Shown: positions 8,048 through 17,370, counted from the first letter of the stretch. The stretch: 38,231 nucleotides of DNA from JBGTBQ01 sp041749275 (GCA_041749275.1 JBGTBQ010000232.1:1-38231), one strand, 5' to 3'. Made by a program: numbers and translations. Notes: a model not told the origin generated them from the letters alone.

Positions 8048-10105
8048 ATGGCGAAAGGCAAAAAGCGCAACATCATCCAGCAGATTCTGCGCCGATGGTA
8101 TCTGGCGCTGGCCGTGCTCCTCTCGCTCGTGGTGTGGTTGAGCCTTGCGATGGCGATGCGCCCCTTGCGCGAGCCGGACGGTCGCTATGGCAAGAACCCG
8201 TTCGGCATTGTGACCTCACTAGAGAACCGCGCCCTCGACATGCTCTTCCAATTGCGCGACGCGATGCACCCCGAAACCAGACAGCGGGGGCGGCAAGAGC
8301 CGATCACGATCATCGCGGTAGACGAACGATCCATCAGCGAATCGAACATCCGCCTTCAGAAGTGGCCGCGCGATTACTACTCCCGTCTGGTTGATCGCGC
8401 GCGCGAGGGTGGGGCCAAGGTCGTCGGCCTTGATCTTTATCTCAGCGAAGAGGGAGGCCGGTCCGCCGAGGACAAGGCCACCGACCAACTGTTGGCCGAG
8501 ACTATCTACAATACGGAGAACATCGTTCTCGTGCAGAAACTCGAAGCCGGCGGCATCCCGTCCATCGTGCCGCTGCCGGTCTTCGCCGAGGGCGCGACCG
8601 CCGTCGGCTTCGCAGACCTCCCGCACGACACGGACAACGCCGTCCGCTCGTCGCTCCTCGTGCGTAGCTCGAACAAACCCGGCGAGCAGGCCGCGTTCAG
8701 CTTCGGCGCGGCGCTCGCGCAACTCTACACGGGCGAGGCGCTGAAGGCGGAATCGGAAGACACCTTCCGACTGGGAAGCCGTGTGTTGCCGCTCCGCCCC
8801 GACACGAACCTCCAACTCGACTTTCGCGGCAGGACGCCCGCCTTCACATATGTCTCGGCGCGCGACATCCTGTGCGAGGAGTTCGTCAAAAGCTCTACGC
8901 GCGCGACGCCGTGCGACGAGGCGAGTCGCCCCTCGGACGAGTTGTTCCGCGACCGCATCGTCCTCATCGGCGCGACCAACAACGACGCGCCCGACCTCTT
9001 CCTGACGCCCTATTACGAATCCATGGCGCTGCCGCGCCTCTTCGACAAGACGCTGCCCATTACGCCCGCGCAGATGCCCGGCGTCGAGATTCACGCCAAC
9101 GCGGCGGCGACCATTCTCTTCGGCAAAAGCCCGACCCGGCCCGGTTTCGCGCAGTCTATTCTGATGTTGCTCGTGCCGCTGGCGCTGGTGGGCGTGGCGG
9201 TCTTCCTGCTGCGTGCGTTCTGGGCGTTCATAGGCGTCACGCTCGTCTCCGGCGGCGTGTTGGCCCTCTCGTCATGGGTCTTCAACTCATACACGATAGT
9301 GCTGCCGTTGGCGACCGCATGGCTCGGCGTGGGACTGCTCGCGCCGTTCGGCTTCGTCCTGCGCTACGCGCACGAGCGCGCCGAACGCGAGGCGAAAGAG
9401 GCCGAGCGCGCGCAGATCATGGACATCTTCTCGCGCTGCGTCTCGCCCGAAGTGGCCGACGAGTTGTACAGCAAGGGCGAGGTCGTCCTCGGCGGCGAGC
9501 TGCGCGTCGTGACGCTCATCTTCACCGACATTCGCGGCTTTACGACGCTCACCGAAGCGGCCACCTCGTCGAAGGAAGTGGTCGAATGGCTCAACGAATA
9601 CTTTAGCCGGATGCACAAGGTCATCAGCTTCTACGGCGGCCACATCAACAAATATATCGGCGACGGCCTGATGATCGTCTTCGGCGCTCCCGTCAACCGC
9701 GGCGCGAAGATTGAAGCGCGCGCGGCGGTCGCGTGCGGGCTGGGGATGCTCGAAGAGATCGCGCGCATCAATGAGGACTGGAAGGGCATGGGCCGCCCGC
9801 ACATCGCCATCGGTGTCGGCATCCACACGGGCGAGGCGACGTGCGGCGTCGTCGGCGCACCGGGCCGCCTTGAATACACGCTCATCGGCGATACGGTGAA
9901 CCTCTCGGCGCGGCTGGAATCCACGACCAAGGAAGCGGGCGTCCCGATGCTCATCAGCAACGCCACCGCTGAACTGCTCGGCGAGGGTTACGAGACAAGC
10001 CCGCTCGGCGACGTGACCGTGAAGGGTAAGACCGAAAGCACCTCCGTCTACACCGTGCAAAAGCGCGGGGTGTCGGCGCCGGTGAGCGCCGCCGTGCCGG
10101 TGTGA
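8048..10105 (+). CDS. CHASE2-domain class III adenylate/guanylate cyclase
   Basis: The protein has 685 residues: one N-terminal membrane helix (LALAVLLSLVVWLSLAMAM), a CHASE2 extracytoplasmic sensor domain (PITIIAVDERSI, GGAKVVGLDLYLSE, DRIVLIGATNND), three closely spaced membrane helices (about residues 355-440), and a C-terminal class III cyclase domain. Catalytic features are present: the metal-binding Asp in LIFTDIRGFT, the second metal/substrate region in NKYIGDGLMIVFGAP, and GRLEYTLIGDTVNLSARLES. It should make cAMP (possibly cGMP) in the cytoplasm in response to a periplasmic cue. There is no clear Shine-Dalgarno ahead of the ATG, so the start could shift slightly. It may be linked functionally to the TPR and SH3 proteins that follow on the same strand, but the gaps (146-160 bases) do not prove an operon. 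Confidence 0.92.
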   Translation: MAKGKKRNIIQQILRRWYLALAVLLSLVVWLSLAMAMRPLREPDGRYGKNPFGIVTSLENRALDMLFQLRDAMHPETRQRGRQEPITIIAVDERSISESNIRLQKWPRDYYSRLVDRAREGGAKVVGLDLYLSEEGGRSAEDKATDQLLAETIYNTENIVLVQKLEAGGIPSIVPLPVFAEGATAVGFADLPHDTDNAVRSSLLVRSSNKPGEQAAFSFGAALAQLYTGEALKAESEDTFRLGSRVLPLRPDTNLQLDFRGRTPAFTYVSARDILCEEFVKSSTRATPCDEASRPSDELFRDRIVLIGATNNDAPDLFLTPYYESMALPRLFDKTLPITPAQMPGVEIHANAAATILFGKSPTRPGFAQSILMLLVPLALVGVAVFLLRAFWAFIGVTLVSGGVLALSSWVFNSYTIVLPLATAWLGVGLLAPFGFVLRYAHERAEREAKEAERAQIMDIFSRCVSPEVADELYSKGEVVLGGELRVVTLIFTDIRGFTTLTEAATSSKEVVEWLNEYFSRMHKVISFYGGHINKYIGDGLMIVFGAPVNRGAKIEARAAVACGLGMLEEIARINEDWKGMGRPHIAIGVGIHTGEATCGVVGAPGRLEYTLIGDTVNLSARLESTTKEAGVPMLISNATAELLGEGYETSPLGDVTVKGKTESTSVYTVQKRGVSAPVSAAVPV

Positions 10106-10251
10106 TTCGCATTGAGAATGGCGGGCACGCTTACAGGCAAAGATTTCGACTGCCCGTCGCATCTGATCTGTCCAGCACAGACGTATCGTCTGTCGGTTGA
10201 GATCGAACACCTTTATGACAGGTTTTGTTTCAGGAAAGAGGGAATAGAGCT

Positions 10252-11142
10252 ATGACCAAGTTTACGATCCGCGCCGCTCTTGTCTTCGCGGCCTTGATGT
10301 TTGCGCCGCTCATCGGCGACGCCACTTTCTCGGTGCAGGCTCAGCCGCCGCAGCAGCAACCGACGCCGCGCCCCCCGAAGAAGAAACTTCAGGCCAACTC
10401 CAATTTCGCCGAGTACGCTGCCCGTGACTCGTCCAACCGCCTCATCGCGGGCGGAGCCACACGCAATCTCACAGACCCCATGACTTCCGGCAAGACCAGC
10501 TATATTGAAGGCAATTACGTTGAAGCCATCAAATGGTTTAAGACAGCCATTGGGAAGCATGACGCGCAAGCGATGTACTCGCTCTCCGAAGCTTATTTCA
10601 GTCTGGGCGCCTCGCACGAAGCAGCCGGGCAGAACAAGGAAGCGATTGAGGCATATAAGAAGTCGGTCGAGTTGAGTCCCCGGTCGGCGGTTGCGTACTA
10701 CAATCTCGGCAATGTCTACGCCACCGAGAAGCACTACGCGGAGGCCATCGCCGCCTATCAGAAGGTGGCCGCGCTCGCGCCCGCCGAGAACGTCGTCCCC
10801 TACAACATCGGACTGGCACACGCCGCGGCGGGGCAGAACGAGGAAGCCATCGCCGCCTTCAAGCATTCAATCAGCCTCAAGGCCGATTTCGCCGACGCGC
10901 ACTACAATCTCGGCATCGTCTACGGCACCGCCGAGCAGTACGAGGAAGCAGCCGCGGCTTTCAAAGAGGCCATCCGCCTGAAGCCCGACAACGCCGAAGC
11001 CCACTACAGGCTTGGCCTCATGCACTACATGCTCGACGACGACCGCGGCACCAAGGCCGAGATCAAGGAACTTGAGAAGCTCAAGTCTGAACTGGCGGCC
11101 AAGCTCAGGGAATTGACCAAAGCCGAATCGTCGAAGCAGTAA
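10252..11142 (+). CDS. Exported tetratricopeptide repeat protein
   Basis: I use the ATG at 10252, which has GAGGGA about 8 bases upstream, rather than the TTG at 10225; this gives 296 residues. The signal peptide (FTIRAALVFAALMFAPLIG, then ending near VQAQ) is followed by a short Pro/Gln-rich linker (PPQQQPTPRPPKKK). At least five TPR units follow, for example AVAYYNLGNVYATEKHYAEA, VVPYNIGLAHAAAGQNEEAI and ADAHYNLGIVYGTAEQYEEA, with a charged helical end (KAEIKELEKLKSELAAKLRE). It is likely a periplasmic protein-protein interaction scaffold; the partner is unknown. A strong hairpin follows. Confidence 0.88.
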   Translation: MTKFTIRAALVFAALMFAPLIGDATFSVQAQPPQQQPTPRPPKKKLQANSNFAEYAARDSSNRLIAGGATRNLTDPMTSGKTSYIEGNYVEAIKWFKTAIGKHDAQAMYSLSEAYFSLGASHEAAGQNKEAIEAYKKSVELSPRSAVAYYNLGNVYATEKHYAEAIAAYQKVAALAPAENVVPYNIGLAHAAAGQNEEAIAAFKHSISLKADFADAHYNLGIVYGTAEQYEEAAAAFKEAIRLKPDNAEAHYRLGLMHYMLDDDRGTKAEIKELEKLKSELAAKLRELTKAESSKQ

Positions 11143-11163
11143 GCAATCCGTCCACATTCATCA

Positions 11164-11224
11164 GCGAGCGCGTGCCCGCCGGTTCAACTTCCAACAGAGG
11201 TTGAACCGGCGGGCACGCGCTCGC
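11164..11224. terminator. 25-bp perfect hairpin after the TPR gene
   Basis: Arms 11164-11188 and 11200-11224 are perfect complements over 25 bases with an 11-base loop; five more pairs form beyond one mismatch on the outside. The left arm and loop share the 18-mer TGCCCGCCGGTTCAACTT with the hairpin at 20180-20246. Confidence 0.6.
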
Positions 11225-11301
11225 CGATGAACGAAGTGCGAAGTGCGAAGTGAACCGCGAGACCGTTTTTGAGCCTCTTTCGAGTCCGAGGAATCCACCA
11301 C

Positions 11302-12357
11302 ATGCACCCCCTACACTTTCCCCGGTCGTCGCGCGCCGTCGCGGTCAACGCTCCTCGGTTTCTGATCCTTGTCGTCTGTGCCCTGCTCACGTTCTGTGCG
11401 TCGCACGCCGCGGCTCGTGCAGGGACACCGGGGAGCCGGCAGGATGCTCCCGTCAAGTCGCGTATCACGACGGCGACCGGGGTGCGCGTCCGCACGGCTC
11501 CGCAGACCACGGCTCAAGAGGTGACGAAGCTACAGCTCGGCCTTGTCGTCGAAGTGTTGGAACGCACGGCGGCGAGGGAGAAGATCGGCGCCGCGGAGGA
11601 CTATTGGTATCGCGTCGCCGCGCCGGGCGGAGCCGAAGGGTGGCTTTTCGGCGGGCTGACCGCGCCGTTCGACCCGCAACGGCGCGTCGAGTCGTATCTG
11701 AAAATCGCCAACGACCGTCTCAAAATCGAAGAGGCGAGTTTCGCCGAGCGCGCTGACCTTTACAAGTTCCTCGACCGCGTCGCGCCGGAAGCCAAAGAGG
11801 GCGCCGCGCTCGCCGAGCTTGAGCTGCTGCGCCTGCTCGCGCTCCACCAATCACTCGCCGCGATGCCCTTCGACAAGTTGGACGCAGCGCCTTACAAGGA
11901 CTGGACGAAGGAACATGAGAAGTTGATCGTCTACAGCGAGCCGGCGGGCCTGTGGTTCGTGCGCGCGGACGCGCTGTGGGCGTTGGAGAAGAAGTACCGC
12001 GGATTGGCCGTGGCCGAGCGTATTGCATGGGAAGCCTCGCGCCTGCCGCTCCCCGGCGAGTGCGAGGGCTATCTGCCCTGCTACCTGAGCTTGGCGGGCC
12101 TGACCGACGGCGAGTACCTGAAGCTCTACCCGCGCGGCGCGCACGTCGGCGAAGCACTCGACGCCATCTCCAAGTTTCTCGACCGTGTGCTCGAAGATTT
12201 GAAAAGCAACAACCCCGTCTACGAAGTCCCCGCCGAAGACCGCAACGGTTTCCGCACGGCAATCGCCGAACTCGGCGTGACCGTCACGCGCGCACGTCAT
12301 GCGAAGGGCGCCGAGGTTCTGAAGAAGCTCGACCAGTTGGCGGCGAGGTTTCGTTAA
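11302..12357 (+). CDS. Exported protein with bacterial SH3 domain
   Basis: The ATG at 11302 has GAGGA about 9 bases upstream and gives 351 residues; a TTG at 11269 is a poorer start. A signal peptide (FLILVVCALLTFCASHAAAR) is followed by an SH3_3-type domain at about residues 50-125 (TTATGVRVRTAPQTTAQEVT, then YWYRVAAPGGAEGWLFGGL). This fold usually binds peptides or cell-wall material. The remaining 220 residues are helical and carry no family signature I recognise. It probably acts in the periplasm. It lies between two hairpins and is probably transcribed alone or by readthrough from the TPR gene. Confidence 0.82.
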   Translation: MHPLHFPRSSRAVAVNAPRFLILVVCALLTFCASHAAARAGTPGSRQDAPVKSRITTATGVRVRTAPQTTAQEVTKLQLGLVVEVLERTAAREKIGAAEDYWYRVAAPGGAEGWLFGGLTAPFDPQRRVESYLKIANDRLKIEEASFAERADLYKFLDRVAPEAKEGAALAELELLRLLALHQSLAAMPFDKLDAAPYKDWTKEHEKLIVYSEPAGLWFVRADALWALEKKYRGLAVAERIAWEASRLPLPGECEGYLPCYLSLAGLTDGEYLKLYPRGAHVGEALDAISKFLDRVLEDLKSNNPVYEVPAEDRNGFRTAIAELGVTVTRARHAKGAEVLKKLDQLAARFR

Positions 12358-12384
12358 GCCAAAGACACAACAAGACCGGAAAAA

Positions 12385-12450
12385 CCAGACGGGGACGAAG
12401 GCGCGAAGAAAGAGATGTTGCTCTTACTTCGCGCCTTCATCCCCGTCTGG
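12385..12450. terminator. Bidirectional hairpin between convergent genes
   Basis: CCAGACGGGGA...GAAGGCGCGAAG on the left pairs with its complement ending at 12450, with two isolated mismatches and a 6-base loop (12415-12420). It lies between the stops of the SH3 gene (+) and the GGDEF-EAL gene (-). Confidence 0.6.
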
Positions 12451-12486
12451 CTTTCCCTTCGTCTTCACGGTATCGGCATAGCGGGC

Positions 12487-14967
12487 TTACATGTCGTGCG
12501 GGACATGAATCGGCGGCAGGTCGTAGGGGGCGGAGACGACCGTGAAGATGTCGCTCGAAGCCAGAAATCGCTCCGCTCCCGCGGCGTCCACCGGGCGCGA
12601 GAAGAAGAAGCCCTGACCGAACTCGCACTTCAGCGCCTTGAGTTGTGCGAACTGCTCAAGTGTCTCGACGCCCTCGGCCACGACATCCATTTCGAGGTTC
12701 CGCGCGAGCATGATGATCGTGCGGACGATCTCGGCGTTCTCGTTGTTGCCGTCCATGCGCGAGACGAACGAGCGGTCAATCTTGAGCGTGTTGATCGGGA
12801 AGCGATGAAGGTAGGAGAGCGAAGAGTAGCCGGTGCCGAAGTCGTCTATCGAGAGTTCGACACCGAGAGTGCGGAGTTGGGCGAGCATCATCGGCGCGGT
12901 CTCGATGTTCTCCATCATAATGCTCTCGGTGATTTCCAGTTTTAGGCTGCGCGGCTCGATGCCGGTCTCGGCCAGCACCTCGCGGATGTGCCTAATCAGG
13001 TCAGCCTTCATGAACTGCTTGCCCGACAGGTTGACGCTGACCTGAAGCGGTGGGTATTGCGGGTAACGCTCTTGCCACGCGCGCAGTTGGCGACACGCAT
13101 CTTCGAGCACCACTCTGCCGATGGGCGCGATCAACCCGGTCTCCTCGGCCATCGGGATGAATTCGTCAGGCGCGATGACTCCGCGCTCCGGGTGCTGCCA
13201 GCGCACCAGCGCCTCGAAGCCCGTGATGTTCCCGCTCTTCATCGAGATGATGGGCTGATATTGGAGGTAAAACTCGCGGCGTTCGACGGCGCGGCGCAAG
13301 TCCGTCTCAAGCTGTAAGAGGTTGAGGGCGCGCGCGTGCATCGCCTTGTCGAAGACCTCATGCCGTGCTTTGCCCGCCGACTTCGCGCGGTACATCGCCG
13401 TGTCGGCGTCGCGCAGCACGTCTTCGGCGCGCTCATACCCGGTCGTCGAAAGCGCGATGCCGGTGCTCACGGTGGTAAAGACCTCGTGTCCGTTCAGGTT
13501 GAAGGGGAGCGAGAGTTTCTCCTGCAAGCGCTCCGCCACTTCAATCGCCTCGTCCGTCGTGCTCATGTCTTCGAGGAGCACGGTGAACTCGTCGCCCCCG
13601 AGCCGCGCCACTGTGTCGCCGGGGCGGAGACAGGTTTCGAGGCGGCGCGCGATGCCGACGAGGAGTTGGTCGCCGACCATGTGGCCGAGCGAGTCGTTGA
13701 TGATCTTGAAGCGGTCGAGGTCGAGAAAGAGAACGGCGAAGAGACGATTGTTGCGCCGCTTAGAGCGTTCGACCGAGAGTTTGAGGTGATCCATGAAGAG
13801 CGCGCGGTTGGGCAGGCCCGTCAGCGCGTCGTGGAAGGCGTCGTGGACCAGACGCTCCTCGGCGCTCTTGCGGTCGCCGATGTCCTGAAGCTGAAAGATG
13901 AGGTTGGTGGAAGCCCCCTGCGCGACGCGGTTCAGCGTCACGCTCAACAGCACCCAAATCTCGTGCCCGCGCCGGTGCAAGTAGCGCTGCTCCATCTGGA
14001 AGGTCATGATCTCGCCCGTGAGCAGCTTTGAAGTCTGCGCCAGCATCTCGTCGAGGTCGTCCGCGTGCGTGATCGAGTGGAAGCTTTTCGCCAGCAACTC
14101 GCGTTCGGAATAGCCGAGCATCTCACAGAGCGAGCGGTTGACCTTGATCCAGCGCCCGTCCTCGGCGACGAGGCCCATCCCGGCGGCGTGATCGAACACG
14201 CTACGGAAACGCTCTTCCGATTCGCGCAGGGCGATCATGTGGCGCTCGGCCTGCGCGGCCTGCTCGGATGACGACTCGACGTTCTTGAGGTAAGTCGAGT
14301 AGGTGAAGTAGACGATGACGATGATCGGCGTGGCGGCCAACAGCGCGTAGATGCCGGCTCCGTCAATCAGCTTGGCGACGATGCCGGCGGCGGAGGCGCC
14401 CGCAAAGTAGGAGATGGAAGTCCAGAGGAAGTGCTTACGCCACGTCGGCCAAAATTCCTCGTTTTTAAGGAGGCTGTAGCCCAGCGCCACCATGCTTGAG
14501 TTGGCGATGTACTGGACGAGCGCCATGACGCAGATGCCGATGATGTAGTTGGCGGAGTACCCTTCGCGCAGGCTGGAGGCGGCGCCGCCCGCGATGAAGC
14601 GGACGGCCAGCACGGTGAGGAGCGTCGAGATAGCCATGACGCCCGCGTTGAAGTAGACCGTGACTTTTTTCTTGCAGAAGCGCCGCGAAGAAAAGAAGGC
14701 TTCCGCCGCCGCCAACAGGACGGCGAGTTCGAGACCGAAGAGGAGGATGGCGAGGAAGATGAAGGTGTCGGAGACGGAGATTTTGCCCTTGTCTCCCGGA
14801 ATCCTGATCGTAATGCGCGAGCCGATGGCGATGGTAATCGGGGCAAGAATGAGAAAACGCGGGTCAATGCCCTTTTGCGCGACGTAGTAAGCGCACACAA
14901 GCGCCGCCGTCGCGCCGAGGGCGATGACGAACCACTGGTACATCTTGGGGAGACGTTGCGTGGTCAC
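12487..14967 (-). CDS. Membrane PAS-GGDEF-EAL protein (c-di-GMP synthesis/breakdown)
   Basis: 826 residues. About seven hydrophobic segments span residues 10-225, then a PAS domain (about 250-365, RSVFDHAAGMGLVAEDGRWI), a GGDEF domain and an EAL domain. The GGDEF motif is intact (457-461) with an inhibitory-site RPGD five residues before it (448-451). The EAL motif is intact (585-587, GFEALVRW), as are the downstream DDFGTGYSS, KIDRSF and VAEGVE motifs. Both cyclase and phosphodiesterase activities are therefore possible. The GTG at 14967 is the first conventional start, but a strong AGGAGG (14983-14988) lies 15 bases from it; an in-frame ATC at 14976 sits 6 bases from that site, so the true start may be a few codons upstream. 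Its input ligand is unknown. Confidence 0.92.
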   Translation of the reverse strand: MTTQRLPKMYQWFVIALGATAALVCAYYVAQKGIDPRFLILAPITIAIGSRITIRIPGDKGKISVSDTFIFLAILLFGLELAVLLAAAEAFFSSRRFCKKKVTVYFNAGVMAISTLLTVLAVRFIAGGAASSLREGYSANYIIGICVMALVQYIANSSMVALGYSLLKNEEFWPTWRKHFLWTSISYFAGASAAGIVAKLIDGAGIYALLAATPIIVIVYFTYSTYLKNVESSSEQAAQAERHMIALRESEERFRSVFDHAAGMGLVAEDGRWIKVNRSLCEMLGYSERELLAKSFHSITHADDLDEMLAQTSKLLTGEIMTFQMEQRYLHRRGHEIWVLLSVTLNRVAQGASTNLIFQLQDIGDRKSAEERLVHDAFHDALTGLPNRALFMDHLKLSVERSKRRNNRLFAVLFLDLDRFKIINDSLGHMVGDQLLVGIARRLETCLRPGDTVARLGGDEFTVLLEDMSTTDEAIEVAERLQEKLSLPFNLNGHEVFTTVSTGIALSTTGYERAEDVLRDADTAMYRAKSAGKARHEVFDKAMHARALNLLQLETDLRRAVERREFYLQYQPIISMKSGNITGFEALVRWQHPERGVIAPDEFIPMAEETGLIAPIGRVVLEDACRQLRAWQERYPQYPPLQVSVNLSGKQFMKADLIRHIREVLAETGIEPRSLKLEITESIMMENIETAPMMLAQLRTLGVELSIDDFGTGYSSLSYLHRFPINTLKIDRSFVSRMDGNNENAEIVRTIIMLARNLEMDVVAEGVETLEQFAQLKALKCEFGQGFFFSRPVDAAGAERFLASSDIFTVVSAPYDLPPIHVPHDM

Positions 14968-14982
14968 GATGTTGATGGGAAA

Positions 14983-14988
14983 CCTCCT
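14983..14988 (-). promoter_or_regulatory. AGGAGG ribosome binding site with ambiguous start codon
   Basis: A perfect AGGAGG on the minus strand is 6 bases before an in-frame ATC (14976-14974) and 15 bases before the GTG (14967-14965). Usual spacing favours the ATC, a rare start codon; codon type favours GTG. Confidence 0.5.
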
Positions 14989-15112
14989 CAGATGCGGCTG
15001 TCGCGGCTCGCCCCGTGGCTACACGGCGGGGGCGGCGCGCCGCCCGTCCGTGCCGGATGCTGATTCGCTGACCAGACTGTTGAGAGGAGGGGCTTAGGAG
15101 ATTCGCGCCGGG

Positions 15113-15151
15113 CAACCCCGAACTGAGCATGTTGGGGGACTCAGTTCGGGG
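15113..15151 (-). terminator. Hairpin downstream of the subtilase gene
   Basis: CCCCGAACTGAG (15116-15127) and CTCAGTTCGGGG (15140-15151) form a perfect 12-bp stem with a 12-base loop, and weaker pairing continues outward. It lies between the subtilase stop and the next (-) gene. Confidence 0.5.
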
Positions 15152-15215
15152 CGAGGGTTACCCGTGGAACTTACATTCTCAACCGCAGGCGACGGCGGCG
15201 ACCACGACGAGGCGT

Positions 15216-17132
15216 TTAATCGTCGCCGAAAAGCGTACTGTCCGAGAGCAACACGCCATCGGCGCCGATCTCGCCGCCATCGCTCAACAGCACGCCATCC
15301 GCGAGCAGTACGCCGTCTGCCAGCAACACACCCGTCGAAGCGAAGATCGAGCCGGAGCCGAGCGCCGTGCCGTTGCTGGTGATAATGCTATCGCTCAACA
15401 GCACGCCGTCCGAGAGCAGCACGCCGTCCGCGAGCAGCACGCCGCCCGCCTCAATCGTCCCATCCGCGAGCAGCACGCCGAGGCCGTAGACCTTCTGATA
15501 CTTCAGCATCAGGTTCGACCCGGTGGCGAAGGCGCGGTCGAGCACGAGACCCTGACCCCAGTTGAACTGGAACGAAGCGATGTTCGTGTTCGTGGCCGGC
15601 GCGGCGCAGCCCGTGCAGAGGAGCGGCGTCCCCAGCGCGGTGCTCGCCGAAAGGTCTGTGCGGAAGAGTTTGGCAAGACGCATCGCGCCTTCCATGTTGA
15701 GCTGCCCCGCGCCCTGCTCGAAGTTGTTGAAGCCCGTGAGCGGCTGCGCCGTATACATCAGCGCCATCTTGACGAGGTTTGGCGTCAGAGACGGGACGGC
15801 CTGCTTCAGCAGCGCCGCCGCGCCCGCCACGACCGGCGTCGCCATCGAGGTGCCGCTCATCGTCATGTGCTTCTGGTTCGCCAACAGCGAGATGGTCGTG
15901 GCGAGCAGCGGGTTCGCCGTGACCAGCGCGTTGGGCGACGACTGCGCGGCGATGATCTTGTTGCCGGGCGCGACGAGGTCGGGCTTGATGAGGTTGTCGT
16001 AGTGCCTCTGGCCGGAGGCGTCCGTCCAGAAGCTGCGGGTCGGCCCGCGCGAGCTGAAGGTCGCCACGCCGTCGTCGTTGCGCGCGTTCGTCTGAAAAGT
16101 GTTGGTCGCGCCGACCGTGATGACCGAGGGGTCGTTGCCGGGCGAGTGGATGCGTCCGTAGACCTTGCTGCCGTCGGCGGCCTTGCCTTCGTTGCCGGCG
16201 GCGGCGACGACGATGATCCCGGCATTGACGAGGCCGCGCACGGCCATGCAGACCGGATCGTTTACGTAGGAGTTGACGGCGGTCGTGCCGAGGCTCAGGT
16301 TGACGACCTTCATGTTGTAGGTCGCATTGGTGCGGTTCGCCATGATCCAATCGAGCGCGGTGAGTAGCGCCGAGGTCGAACCGCGGCCCTGCGAATTCAG
16401 GACGCGCAGGTTGATAATCTTGGCGTTGGGCGCGACACCCGCGTAGGCGCTCGTCGCTACTTGCCCGTTGCCGGCGGCGGTGGCGGCGACGTGCGTGCCA
16501 TGTCCGTTGGGGTCGTCGGTGCGGTTCTCGCCCGTGAAGTCTTTGTTGAAGAGGATGCGCGAGGCGCCGGCGGAATCTTTGAAAGCGATGTGGTTGGGAT
16601 CAACACCGGAGTCCATCACCACGATGCCAATGCCGGTGCCGTCATACTTCGCGCCGCCGCCCTTCATCGCCGCTGCGGCGTCCACGCCGGAGGTGAGCGT
16701 AACGTGGCCGAGCGACTTGGTCTCGGCATCCAACGAAACGAAGGACACGTCGTCGCGCTCTGACAGTTTCTCCACGTCCTGCGCTTTCATCTCGACCACG
16801 CGCGCTTTGAAGTGGCGCAGCTTGCCTTCGAGTTTGGAAGCCTTGTTGACCAGCTCTCCGTCGAGGTCTTGATTCCAATCGCCTTCGGGCTGCACGATGA
16901 CTTTGACGCGGTTGTTCTTCTTGTTGCCCCGCGCCATCTCGCGCAGTTCCTTGCTGAGCTTCTCTCCGCGTCCGAGAAACTGCCCCTTCGATCCGGCTTT
17001 CGCGTGAAAGCCGAATCCGGTGAAGTCGCTCATCATAATGCCGAGGCACAGCGAGAAAACGACGAGGATAGCGATCACGCCGCGGGTGGTGTGGTTCTTG
17101 TTGGGGGCTTTCATTCGATTAACGCGACTCAT
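15216..17132 (-). CDS. Secreted S8 (subtilisin-family) serine peptidase with hexapeptide-repeat tail
   Basis: 638 residues. A signal peptide/anchor lies at about 17-45 (GVIAILVVFSLCLGIMMS). Residues 70-140 look like an I9-type propeptide (VKVIVQPEGDW...FVSLDAET). The catalytic domain has the Asp in VVMDSGVD (D174), the His in NGHGTHVA (H211), the oxyanion Asn in AAGNEG (about N314) and the Ser in MSGTSMATP (S429), so it should be active. After residue 550 comes an unusual tail with eight copies of VLL[A/S]D[G/S], six of them in two tandem blocks. The start at 17132 has only a weak ribosome site; M7 (17114) is an alternative. The gene is probably monocistronic, with a hairpin after its stop. 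Confidence 0.92.
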   Translation of the reverse strand: MSRVNRMKAPNKNHTTRGVIAILVVFSLCLGIMMSDFTGFGFHAKAGSKGQFLGRGEKLSKELREMARGNKKNNRVKVIVQPEGDWNQDLDGELVNKASKLEGKLRHFKARVVEMKAQDVEKLSERDDVSFVSLDAETKSLGHVTLTSGVDAAAAMKGGGAKYDGTGIGIVVMDSGVDPNHIAFKDSAGASRILFNKDFTGENRTDDPNGHGTHVAATAAGNGQVATSAYAGVAPNAKIINLRVLNSQGRGSTSALLTALDWIMANRTNATYNMKVVNLSLGTTAVNSYVNDPVCMAVRGLVNAGIIVVAAAGNEGKAADGSKVYGRIHSPGNDPSVITVGATNTFQTNARNDDGVATFSSRGPTRSFWTDASGQRHYDNLIKPDLVAPGNKIIAAQSSPNALVTANPLLATTISLLANQKHMTMSGTSMATPVVAGAAALLKQAVPSLTPNLVKMALMYTAQPLTGFNNFEQGAGQLNMEGAMRLAKLFRTDLSASTALGTPLLCTGCAAPATNTNIASFQFNWGQGLVLDRAFATGSNLMLKYQKVYGLGVLLADGTIEAGGVLLADGVLLSDGVLLSDSIITSNGTALGSGSIFASTGVLLADGVLLADGVLLSDGGEIGADGVLLSDSTLFGDD

Positions 17133-17370
17133 TTTGCAGATTCTTTTAATGTTGGCTTTGCTTTACTTGCGGGAAACTCGGTCTGACATCGAACAGACAC
17201 GGAGGCGCGTCCGCGTCTTCTTTAGCAATGACCGTGCCTCAAGGCTTATAGCGACAAATATCAGCGATTTTACAGAGGTTTTTAGTGATTTCTGATCGGG
17301 CGTGGGTTGTGACGCATCCAGTTGACAGGTCAGATTGAGAGGTTTCCGTCGGTCAAGCTGAGGGAAAACC

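Noticed and set aside
10106..10251. Possible tRNA or small RNA between the cyclase and TPR genes
   Set aside because: No cloverleaf or T-loop sequence could be made; only weak pairing is seen.
15290..15483. GC-rich DNA direct repeats at the subtilase 3' end as a CRISPR or VNTR
   Set aside because: They are in phase with the reading frame and encode the hexapeptide repeats.
15129..16367. Plus-strand open frame opposite the subtilase with EQHAVREQH repeats
   Set aside because: The repeats are the antisense reading of the VLL[A/S]DG hexapeptide DNA; the catalytic triad fixes the minus strand as coding.
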